Source: Aptenodytes patagonicus (taxonomy: Eukaryota; Chordata; Aves; Sphenisciformes; Spheniscidae). From it: a stretch of 64,000 nt of DNA. Of the stretch, positions 13,401 through 23,900 are shown piece after piece. The position numbers and the translations under genes are program-made. Where the stretch lies: positions 4,340,001 to 4,404,000 of the forward strand of contig NC_134951.1 in assembly GCF_965638725.1 (NCBI RefSeq). The letters run 5' to 3'. The notes beneath the pieces are model-generated. The model saw only the letters and a list, made by a program, of their open reading frames with translations, made no database searches and was not told the origin of the DNA. The first letter of the stretch is position 1. The number at the start of each line of letters is the position of its first letter.

Positions 13401-16400
13401 TGATAAAAGCGACTGCTGCAAAACCCCAGTGAGATGCAATGCATAGTTCACAACTGCAGCCACAGTGATGGGGTCCCGGTTGCTCTGTCCGTGTCTGATA
13501 CAGCTGAGTTTTTTTGCTCTATTATCTTTCCTGCTGGCTGGAGTTTCCCCCAGTCCTGGGAAGGATCAGTCTGACACCAAGGAGGGGTCATACCCCTTGG
13601 GGTCTTGCTAGCCCAGCCAACATCCTTGCAGAAAGTCTCTCCATTTGTACATACACCCATATGAATTAAGAGATGTGTTTTCAGGAAGAGCGTTTTCGGA
13701 TCTTACCCAAGGAATTTAGGACTGTCTCCACTCGGCCAGGGGTCTGACACAACTGCTTTGCCAACACATTCCTCCAAAACCCCATTTTTCCTCTCCTTTC
13801 ATAGATTTGGGGAGCATGGGATGGGTGAAGGATGGGGTGGGTGGCCGTTGATACCCATGCGCCTCCCCTCCTTCCCCCGTCCTTCCCATCACCCTCCCCA
13901 GCCCCTTCCCCTCTTCTCAGCAACGATAAGCTCGCCAATGGAAAAAATGTTGTCATGCATATCTTACTTCCAGTGTGTGGGAGTCGCTGATAGCGGCACG
14001 AAGATCTGGACAATAAAGCCTCCTGACAGCTTTCGTGTCCGTCCCAGGCACGGGGACCCGGTCCTGGAGGAAGGGCCAAGTGCTCGCGGGGCTTGGGGAA
14101 GGGTCCTGCAAGCGGTGGCCCTGGGGAGGAGGATGGGGAGGGGAAAGTGCTCATTCACCCTCCCTCATCTGGGGTGCAAAGCCTTTCTCCTGCACTTTCC
14201 CCAAATTCAGCATTGCCTCCCATCCCTGGGGCGTCTCCAAACCAAGAGCCACAAGCTGTTGGCTGCAGGTGGCTTTGCCGGCGCGCTGGGGAGCAGCCCG
14301 ACAGCTGCTCGCCGCCGTGGTTTTTTTTGGAGGACCCCCACCGGCCAGCATTCCCTCCTCGGAGAGAGCAGGGCTGCGCTGCTCCAGCGCTGCTGTTATT
14401 CTGCGTGGGGCTGCCGAAAGAGCCCAGAGCACCTCGCCAGGAGGGTGAAGTCATTTATTTACGCCTAGAAAAAAAATGTACTTTATTACACAGCCTCTGA
14501 GACGTTAGGGCTGACCAACTGCCAGGCTTTCGCTCTGCATGGACAGCCGAGGTCAGCACAGGGCAGTCCCAGTGGCTGCGTCTTTTCTTAGTCCCCTTGT
14601 AGGGGCGTACAAAGAGGACATCAATATATTCGTGTAAAAAAAGTGCCAAGGTTTTGCTGGCAGAGGTTCATTTGACCGACGGAAGTGTCTCCCTGGTGGC
14701 GGGTCACCCTGGGCTCCCTTTGCCATCCACAGAGATAAGAAAACCCTTGTAAGACATAATTTCTTGCTGCACAGAGCCTGTTCCGCTGGCTCTCAAGGGA
14801 GCCGTGGAGGCCAAGGAGATGGAGACCTTTGCTTTGTAGATGTTCAAATCGCTTACCCAATGCAAAGGCTTGGCTCTGCCTGAGATGAGAGGGGCCCTTC
14901 TGAAACAGGGCTTAGGTGTGAAAGAGTCCCTGAAGGTCACCCTGATTTTATAGCAGTCCTAGTTTTTCAGTATCTATTTTCTCACTGTAATTACAAGTGA
15001 GAATGATTTTTACAGAAAATCTTATTTTTTCCAAGCAAAAAAAAAATCAATTTTATGAATTTTCCAGCTAGAAAGAGAACCACTCAGTGTTTACATTTCT
15101 GCTCCATGCCTCGGGGGCTGTCATTCCTGTCCCCAAAGTCTCCATTTTCCTCTAGACCACTGGTCTCCAAAGAGGGGTGTGAACAAGACAATCCACTGGG
15201 GTGGGGGAAGAAAATATTCTTTGTACCATTAATAAATAATGTAAAATAAAATAGAAATATTAAAAGACCACTTCTGTAGGGAACCTTTTCTCTCCTTGGG
15301 CTGCAGCTCCTGTGTCCCACAAGGCTTTTCCTTCTTGAGGGCTGTGTTGTAGGAGATAGGAAGCACAGTTTGTTTCTAGGTTTAGCCAAAAATATTTCAT
15401 TATTTGCTGATTAAACCGCGTTTCTGGGGGAGAGAAGAAAAGAGGGGGTGGCATTAGGGGTTATTGCTGTTTTATGGAGAATGAAGGTTTTCCATTTGAA
15501 GTTGGGGAAAAATTGCCAAAAACATTTAGAGGAGGACCAATGCATCATCTCAAAACCATTTCCCTGGTAAATACGTAGCCAGCCTTACTTGAGATCACTC
15601 CTTACCCCAAGCTTTGGGTAAGGGGCAGATGGATTCACCTCCCACCCTCTGCCCTGGCCTCCTCCTTTGATGGCAAGAGGGGTCTTTTAACGCTTTGCAG
15701 ACGGTCACGCAGGATTTTCCAGGTTGCCTGACCGGGTTGTGAGAGGCTAAACTCTCCCAGGCCTTAGCAGGAGCAAAGCTGGGTGACAGCATTGCCCTTG
15801 ACTCCGTCTGGGCTGCAGCACAGAGGCACTTTCTTCTCCGTGGCGGCTGATAGCCGGCTCCATCCTGCTGGGAGCAATTTCCCTCTGCAGCTCCTGCCAG
15901 CGAGCACACACACACACACATGCACGCGCACACATATATATCCATGTGCACACCCAGGCGTGCATGCTTCTTACAAGGCTCACATTCAGGGGCTCCCGAC
16001 CTCCTTTCCCTTGCAAGCCCGGCAGCCCGTCCCCGAGATGTCATCCCACCCCTGATAAGGTGCAGAGGCGGCTACGAAAGGAAGGCTCCCAGTTGCTCTC
16101 GGCGCCAGGCTGGGTAAAGGCAGACATGTCTAACCCTTGCCTCCTCCAGCAGCGGCCAAAAACAGATGACATCACCCCCTCATCCCCCGTTCCCCCCCCA
16201 GCATCCCTATCAGCCCCACGGAGAGGCGTGTACATGGTGGAGCGAGGAGGAAGAGGGAAGGCGGCGGGGGGAGGAGGTCGGGGAAAAGGAGGGAAGACGA
16301 AGGCTGGAGCTGGAAGTTGGTTACTTTGGCAAAAAGACAAAGCTCTGCAAAACTTCACCGCCTAGACTTCAAAAAGGTGGAAAAACTGGAGGCTCATTTC

Positions 16401-17486
16401 TGGCAGGTCTTGTTATCAAGGGGAGCCTTATCTGCTCGATGGGACTGATGGCTCGAGCGAGCCGGAGTGGCTGCTAACCTCTGGCTGAGCTTTCCGAGGC
16501 CCCCCGAGGAGCCAGACCGTCACTCAACGGAGAGGAGCAACATCCAGGAGAGGGGACTGCGTGAAGGCACTGCCACCGTGTTTGCAGCCTGCGGAGCGAG
16601 AGGAGCAAGGACGGGGGTATCCCCAGCCTGGGAGGGTATGGGAGCCCAGTCCCTCGCTGGCTTAATTCACAGTGGCAGGAGGAGTGGGGGAATCTCTCCC
16701 CGCTCAGAGTCCAGATGGAGATGGGACAGATCTCCAGTGGGTGTCAACCGGCACAGTCGAGTCACTGGTTTTACTGGTTTCCCTCTGTTTCCTCAGGAAA
16801 AGGACCAAGACCGGTCCCTCTGGGGCAGATAGTGGAGTGGGTTTAGGTTAAAGCCAGGTGTGTAGTGGGGGGTTTTGCAGTTCAAGGAAGCTCTTGGGTG
16901 GGAATTTTGGCCACCTCCTTGCTTGCATGTCCCAGATACCACGCTGGGTGTTTTCCAGAGATGAACCTTCCAGCTTTTCTCTTGAGGAGACTTTCATATC
17001 CCTTCATGCCCTCTCTCTCCTCATGCCTACAGGACATCTCTATTCTTGCTCATCTCGCATCATCCTCTTTCCTAGATGAGGATCTGCTCCTGGAGTCCTG
17101 CTCCAGAGCACATTGTGGTAGGCAATTCCCCTTCCTTCTTAGCACTACAGTCGACAACGTTTACTCCCTGGTGAGTAGCTGGTATAAATGAACTTGGCCT
17201 TGGCCCATTCCCGCTCATAATTCCACCCAATAGATCAGCATATGCAGGAAACGAGGCAGTGATGCCCCTCATGTGATGTTGGGACATGGTCTGAAATACA
17301 AGAGTTTATTCTCTTTCACCTCGCAGAACACTTTGCATGGATGAGGCATGGGTGAAACTGTCCCCAGGCTTTTGGTCTCTGCCAGCTGCTCCAGACACAA
17401 CCCTGGCATGGCTCAGAGGACAGCACAGGCCAGATGGTCTTCCTACTAGGCAGTTTCCATGCAGGCACCAAGTATAGGGATGGAAA
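10493..17486. other. Intergenic stretch without recognisable gene
   Basis: No exon, tRNA or young interspersed repeat was recognised. Open frames of up to 236 codons (13.76-14.47 kb) overlap frames on the other strand and show no family signature. The only clear local structure is a CA/TA dinucleotide patch at 15.9 kb. The end of this stretch abuts the large pyrimidine tract. Confidence 0.6.
15905..15941. repeat. (CA)n/(TA)n microsatellite
   Basis: Alternating purine-pyrimidine tract: a CA run, then TGCACGCGCACA, then ATATATAT. The mix of CA, CG and TA alternation could form Z-DNA. Confidence 0.85.
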
Positions 17487-18074
17487 CCTTCCTTTTCCTT
17501 TTCCCTTTTCCTTTCCCTTTTCCCTTTCCCTTTTCCCTTTCCCTTTTCCTTTTCCTTTTCCTTTTCCTTTTCCTTTTCCTTTTCCTTTTCCTTTTCCTTT
17601 TCCTTTTCCTTTTCCTTTTCCTTTTCCTTTTCCTTTTCCTTTTCCTTTTCCTTTTCCTTTTCCTTTTCCTTTTCCTTTTCCTTTTCCTTTTCCTTTTCCT
17701 TTTCCTTTCCTTTCCTTTCCTTTCCTTTCCTTTCCTTTCCTTTCCTTTCCTTTCCTTTCCTTTCCTTTCCTTTCCTTTCCTTTCCTTTCCCTCCTTTCCT
17801 TTCCTTTCCTTTCCCTTCCCTTCCCTTCCCTTCCCTTCCCTTCCCTTCCCTTCCCTTCCCTTCCCTTCCCTTCCCTTCCCTTCCCTTCCCTTCCCTTCCC
17901 TTCCCTTCCCTTCCCTTCCCTTCCCTTCCCTTCCCTTCCCTTCCCTTCCCTCCCCTTCCCTCCCCTTTCCCTTCCCCTTCCCCTCTCCCTCTCCCTCTCC
18001 CTCTCCCTCTCCCTCTCCCTCTCCCTCTCCCTCTCCCTCTCCCTCTCCCTCTCCCTTCCCCTTCCCCTTCCCTT
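17487..18074. repeat. 588-bp pyrimidine tract with a stepwise-changing unit
   Basis: The plus strand is almost purely C and T. The unit changes along the tract: mixed CCTTTT/CCCTTT at the left, (CCTTTT)n to about 17705, (CCTTT)n to about 17815, (CCCTT)n to about 17955, then mixed CCCCTT and (CCCTCT)n to about 18055. Thymine content falls from left to right. Long frames through it on both strands translate to F/P/L or K/G/R/E low-complexity strings and are not proteins. Mirror-symmetric pyrimidine tracts of this kind can form triplex (H-) DNA and often vary in length. Confidence 0.98.
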
Positions 18075-19216
18075 CAGAACAAGGCAGCTGAGACTGAATT
18101 TCTCCTCCTTGCACGTCCCCTCTCCTTACCACGCCAGCCGCTGCTCAGTGCTGTGCCAGCACCTGGGGTGACAGTGACGGTTGTGCACCGTGACGTGTAT
18201 CCCAAGCCTCCCTTTTGGGGGGGTGCTGGGGGTAGCGGGGTTTGGAGGGATGCTCCCCAGCCAGGGTGGTGGTTTGCTGGCTCTGATATCTCCTCCTCCT
18301 CCACATGCATGTTCATAATTTCCTCTCTGGCAAGAATTTTCTTCTTTTTTCCCCCCACTAAGAAAACGGCATTTTTTCAGCTATTTTACACCCACCCCAA
18401 AAGTAAGTGCTTTGTACGTGTCAGCGTTCAGGGTGTGTCCAAAGTCAGGTCGGCTGCTTCGGTCCTCTTCTCCTGCACCCAGACCTACAGCCACACTCAG
18501 CCTGGGGTATCCCTTGCCAGCAAATAGCAGTGAGGCCAGAAAAGCTCCTTTTGCTTTTATCATCAGCCTTAAGAGCAGTTTATCTTTTTATTTAAACCTT
18601 GCACTATGCAAGTAAGATTTCACAGGAGAATTGCTCCATGCAGAAGCGGGGCAGATGCAGAGCCCACCACAGTCGCTGTGCGACCACCGGGTGAATCCTT
18701 TTGCCCATGGGAATGGGATTTCTCCATCTCACTCACCTTTACCTCGTCTTAGAGGTGAATAACCTGAGCCATCCACCCAGGTTCACCTTGTTGTCGTTAT
18801 GGGGGAGGAAGAGGCACTTCTGGAGGGGAAATCATACCTCTGTCTTGGATCCATCTCCTTGAAGAGGATGGATCCTGCTGTGGTCTCTTCTGTAGATGGA
18901 TAGGGCAAGAGGTAGAGATTGATAAAGGCTGTGACAGAGACAGAGATAGAGGCATGGGCTAGAAGAGAGGCTTCATAACTGCTTGGACAAGCCCAGAAGA
19001 TCGCTCTCTTGCTGCCGCACTGGAAGGGCACGGTTGTCCCTTTGGTTCTGTGCCACATCTGCCAGCGTTGTGCAGATGTTTTGGGTAGCCCGGTGCATCT
19101 CAGGCGGCTCTAAATGTGGGCAAGTGCATCAAACTCCAAGCGTTAGGCAGGATGGTCCATCTCAGAGGGAAACATGGTGGCACTCTGGACCCAGAAGGGT
19201 ATATAAAACCAACAGG
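18075..19216. other. 3' flank of AvBD13, no further gene seen
   Basis: This lies between the pyrimidine tract and the putative AvBD13 polyadenylation signal. No coding exon or repeat was recognised. A TATATAAAA string on the plus strand at about 19200 is probably incidental, because it lies in the 3' flank of a minus-strand gene. Confidence 0.5.
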
Positions 19217-19222
19217 TTTATT
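19217..19222 (-). promoter_or_regulatory. Putative AvBD13 polyadenylation signal AATAAA
   Basis: AATAAA on the minus strand, about 132 bases after the AvBD13 stop codon. It is the first canonical hexamer I find downstream of the terminal coding exon. Confidence 0.5.
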
Positions 19223-19353
19223 GGTGATGGACAAACCGAGCTGCGGGTGTAGACGCGGAGGTGTCCGAGAGCAGATCCTACGTGCAGCTGTGGCTGTAGG
19301 GTCACCGGGCTGGTCCCCCCAGGGTGCCGGGGTCCGTCCCAGCGCGGCTGCTC

Positions 19354-20705
19354 TCATCGGCAGCAGCGCAGGCGGCCGTTGCTGCAGCTCCCTTCCCAGC
19401 GCTCCATGTGGAAGCAAAGTCTCCGGCAGTGGCCGTGGTTGCTTCTGCACTGCTGGCTGTCCGAAAGGCCTCTTGCTGCAGGGGAAAAGGGGACGGGAGA
19501 CCTTCTTAAGGGACGTGGGAACACACCCGGAGCCCTGCTAGTGTCACTGGCTGAGCAATGAAATGGTTGCAGTTGGCAACGGGGAAATTCAGCTGGCTTC
19601 ATGGTGAAGGTCAGATGTGCTTGGAAGGAGCACCTCCCTCCAGCAAGCACGGGGGGTCTCTTAACAAATAGCCCAGGCGAGATGGCCAGCTTCGGGTTGC
19701 CTAAGTTAGGTTAGATGGGTTAGGTGAGGTGGATCCCTTGGGCAACATCAAAAGTCAGAGAAGTGTCTTTTTGGAACAGGTGTTTTAGCTATTGGTTCCT
19801 TTGGGGGTTTTTGTGATTGTTGGTTTCGTGGTGTTTCGGGATTTTTTGTTAGTTTTTTTTTAAATCTTCCTGTTTTGATAAAAAGGGTATGTTCTGCTTC
19901 TCTTTACACACAGCAGGAACACCAAGTTTGGGGTTTCTGGAGGGATGCACTGGTGGGTATCCACCATCAGTGGAGTGGGCCAACCCTTCTCTCTCCTCCC
20001 TTTATCCCTAGGACTTAAGTTAACTAAATGAGAGCATAAACAGGCTAAGCAAGTAAATCTCCTCTTCTTGGTTACCAGGTTTGTTTCCTGTGAAAGTTAT
20101 ATCACCATAGTCCTAGTAACACCGTAGTGTCCTTACAGCTGAATGAAACCTGAATTCCTGACACAGATAGACAAGCAACCAGTGAAAAAGCCCAGCCAGG
20201 GAAGATTTTTCTATTAAAACAGAATCCCAAAAGACAAGAGACAGACAAAAAAAAAAACAACTAGCAGTCTTTCCCCCCACCTTTTTCCCCTGAAAGATGC
20301 TTTTTGATTTCCTGGGGTTCTCCTTGTTTTGTGGAGGATGAGGCTTGTATCCTGGTCAGGAGCAGAGCTCAGGCTCCTGGCTTAGGCTCAGCATTTCTGG
20401 GTGGGGTTTGAGGTGATAAAGTGGAGGGGACATACAGTCTATGAACCTGGGACACCCGCATCCAGGAACTTCGTGGAGACCATTTCAGAAGAAATTTGTT
20501 CCTTGGAAGCAAGAGTCAGGTCAGCCTCAACTTGATTTGGTTTGACTTGAGGGCCCTGTCTTGTCCTTTTCTACCTTGGGGTAGGAACCCGACTTTTCTC
20601 TCTCCACAGTCCTGCAGAAACCCCTGTGAGTATTTTGTCCTTACCGGGAACGTCCTGGAGGAGGAGAATGACAATGACTGCAAAGAGCAGCTGGAGGATC
20701 CGCAT
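19354..20705 (-). CDS. AvBD13: Avian beta-defensin 13 (two coding exons)
   Basis: Predicted CDS is join of exon 20645-20705 and exon 19354-19475 on the minus strand, giving 60 residues. The first exon encodes a signal peptide starting MRILQLLFAV with a leucine/isoleucine core, and closes with a phase-1 donor (CCCG|GTAAGG). After a 1169-bp intron, an acceptor (TTTTCCCCTGCAG) opens the mature exon, which resumes as ARGLSDSQQC and carries the six-cysteine beta-defensin pattern C-x6-C-x3-C-x9-C-x6-CC. Chicken AvBD13 has near-matching words (RILQLLFA, SDSQLCR, NHGHCRRLCFHME, NGRLRCCR). The expected product is a secreted, cationic antimicrobial peptide with three disulphides. The protein stops one residue after the CC pair, whereas the chicken protein as I recall it has a C-terminal extension. 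A TATA box lies 74 bp before the ATG. Any 5' leader exon was not identified. Confidence 0.95.
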
Positions 20706-20778
20706 AGCTGAACGTGGGTGGGGGTTCCACCACGAGGAGGACTGAAGGGAGTAAAGAGATGAAGAGGGAAATCCTGGA

Positions 20779-20784
20779 TTTATA
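20779..20784 (-). promoter_or_regulatory. TATA box of AvBD13
   Basis: TATAAA on the minus strand (context GGGCACTATAAATCC), 74 bases upstream of the AvBD13 start codon. The spacing is nearly the same as at AvBD11, which supports a functional core promoter giving a short leader. Confidence 0.65.
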
Positions 20785-20893
20785 GTGCCCGGGGGGTTGT
20801 GTAACACTCCTGGAGCAGAGGGAACTTTGTCAATCTCAGATGCATTTCAACATGACAGCAAACAGTTGCACTCTTGGACACACCATGTTACAG

Positions 20894-20942
20894 AAGAAAA
20901 AAAAAAAAAAAGGGAAAAAAAAGAAAAAAGAAAAAAAAAAAG
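20894..20942. repeat. A-rich purine tract
   Basis: Runs of A interrupted by single or triple G (A14, GGG, A8, G, A6, G, A11). It lies about 110 bp upstream of the AvBD13 TATA box. It could be a degenerate retroposon tail or simple sequence expansion; no element body is recognisable beside it. Confidence 0.85.
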
Positions 20943-23900
20943 GCAGAGTTTTGTTAACAAATTGCACTGAGCGCTGGGGAGTCTGCTACTGCTTGCTGCT
21001 GGAGTCAGGACGTTGGGGCTGACCCAGTCTGGCTCTTCTTGTGTTTGTAGGCTCGAGCATGTGATGTTAAAATCCCGGCCAAGTGTTTGCAGTGTCAAAG
21101 TTGTGGGTTTTTTTTTTATTTCCAGCTCCCAGTCTCTGTGTTTAGCACTGACACAGTCAAGCGTGAAAACATCCAGAGTCTCCTCCTCAGCACTCCCCAA
21201 CACACAAAGTTGGCTTGAAAATCATGGGATCCTTAAAAATCAAAGGTCTGTTTGTATTTCCCAACTTCTAGGCTGCAAAGAGACTGTTTGCCAAGGTTTT
21301 GTTTACAACCGTCAAGAAAAATGACAATTTAGCATCTTACTTATATATGTATATATTAAATGGGAAGGCTGGGATACCTCCCCGTAATTATCAGGAGCAG
21401 GAGTGTTAGGAAAGCTTGTGTGTTACAGCTCTCCCAAGAAAGCTGGCGGGCTCTCTGGTTTGTACTAGTTCTCCAGGTCAGTTCCAGGAAATCGGTGGAG
21501 GTGGGACCCGAGTTTCAAGTTTGGAAACCGACACAAAGCAAATAACAAGCAGAAATCTCCCCCAACCAACAACAAATAGAGGAAGAGGAAGTAAAAACTT
21601 TATAAAGGTTTCTTTTTACAGCAACGACGCAGCAGAGGGCATCACCAAGTCTTCCATTTTCCCTTAATGAGTCACCTTGATGGCTTTTTATTTGCAGGCT
21701 GGATGCCAGGTAGTGCTGGAAAATACAAACCCAATGGCCTTCAGGCTGCTTGAACAGAACACGGATCACCTTCATCAAACAGTGCAGATAAGGGGCCCTT
21801 CACCAGCCGGACTTTGGATCACGGGACACCGAGCATTTAAACAGGGTGTCGTGCAAACTGGCCACACACAACCTGGGGAAAGAAAACGGGTCTGTAACCC
21901 TCTCTGCGGGAGGAATGGTTGCAAGGATGTGTGTAGAGCCTCTCTAGAAGTGTTGGTGCTTTGCATATCTGGTGGTACTGCTTGGTGCAGTGGGTGGAAG
22001 ACCATAACCCACCATGTGCCTCTGAGGATCGGCATCTCCAATGTGAGAGGTGGTGCAGCGGGGCTGGGGCAGGGTTTATCTAGCAGAAATGAGATTGCAG
22101 CTCTTGAGCTACAACCTGAGCAGGGAGGAGCGTCTGGATGCTCACATGAGCGTCCCGCTCCGAGTATGTGACCTGACGTGTCTGAACATGTGTGTGCAGA
22201 CGGCTTAACGCACTCTAGAGAGGAGGTTTAGCGCAGAGCCAGAGTACCACGTGGCCACGGTGTTCCCAGTGATGGATGGCAAAATGCCATCTTTTATCTC
22301 TAGCTCAGCTGCTCTCCCTTGGTGGGAGCAGCACCATCTCAGCGGACGAGCTGTGTCTGGAGCTGTTCGAATGCTGCAGGCTCCCCAGGGGCAGGCACAA
22401 AGGTGGCCAGGATGTGTCCTCCACACCACCGCAAATCCCTGCTCTGCAGCTGCAGTGCATAGGTCGAGTTGCAGAACGTGCCTTGGGAAAGAGAGCCAAA
22501 ACCAGACAATACCAACATAAACCAGATTTCCCCAAGAAATCGGGGGCAGGAAGTCTCTGTCCCCTGGGCGATTGCTCGGACAGCAGCTGGGCTTGCTCCC
22601 TCCTGCGTGGTCCCTACGCCGTGTTGGCCTCAGCCTCTGGCGAGCCTACTGGGGCTGGTCCATCAGCCTCCCGCCCTTTCCCGCTCCCCAACCTGCCGCC
22701 AGATGTTTTTTTTCAGAGTCCACCATGCACAAAGGCTGATCTGTGCTCAGCAACATGCCGCACAGAAATTAGCTCCCGGGTGCCTCAGAGGTTTTGAGGC
22801 TGGGGAGGAGTCAAGTCGATCCGCATCCGCCCCATGGCCCCAAACAGGAGGCATGTCTCCACTGACTCCATCTGCCTTCGGTCCAGGACCTGAGCAGCCC
22901 AATTTTTAAAATGCAGCCTGGGATAAATTTATGCCAGCAGGAGCAAGTCCTTTGGCAACTGAACCCTTGCCAGCTTGTGATGCCGCCTCCGCCTCCCCAT
23001 CCCACCGGTGACTTTTTACCAAAATCCAAGCCAAGCAAGTGCAGATACTGCCCTGCAGTTCAGCCTGGGAAGAAATGACCGTGAGCTCAGCTCTGGGCTC
23101 AGCTCTGGCCCAGAACCTCCCCCCATGGCCGTGGGCAAGCTTTCATTACAGACTGCAATACAACCATCCCCACCCAGCCTGCGGGACCATCCACCTCCTG
23201 CCTGTAACAGCGGCCATATGAGGAGGTCTGAATTAGATTAAGCACAGCACGCCTGTGGTATTTATCTCAACTTTTCGCCTGCTTTCAGGCTATTTTCTGG
23301 TCTGGGGAGAGAAGTTTTACACGGCGATATCCTTCGACGAGGAGTTTCATAGGTCTGCAACTGGTTACATAAAGGAACATTTTTGTTTGTTTGTTTTAAA
23401 CATGGCTCCCACCATTTTCCCAATAGTTCTTGTGAATGACGAGACCGTGTACAGTCAGACCCCATTCACCCTCAGCACGTTTCAGCAGGCTTTCCTGATC
23501 CTCTGGACTTCTGCCATATCCCCCCTAAACAGCTCAATGCCAGTCCTGCTCTGCAAGAGATGCTTCTGGACTCAACTCTGTCATGCCTTCTGCCCGCTCC
23601 CCAGGTCCCCCATGAGCCCAGGGGAGATGTTTGCGGATAATCCCAAACCCCTATGCATGTTCAGGCCTACCGGCATCTGGTAGGCCATACGCATCCCTTA
23701 AAACACGTAGGTCTTCAGACTCATGAGACGTCTAAATGCTCACTGAAGTTCATGGAGATCTGGCACTCGTGTCAGTCACCTAAAGAGGTATCTGTTAGTG
23801 TTTGGGATGCTCTGGGGTACCTGAGACACCCATGCTGGGCTGGTAGCTGTCACACCAGATCTATGTGTCCTTCTGTTGTGGCAGCTGGAGGTCAGGGCCA

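Noticed and set aside
17434-18171. Long open frames on both strands (up to 245 codons)
   Set aside because: They are translations of the pyrimidine simple repeat (FPFPF, LFLFL, KRKRK, GEGEG) and have no gene signature.
19198-19208. Plus-strand TATATAAAA as a promoter
   Set aside because: It lies in the 3' flank of AvBD13 with no plus-strand gene downstream; the downstream plus-strand frames are antisense to the AvBD13 exon.
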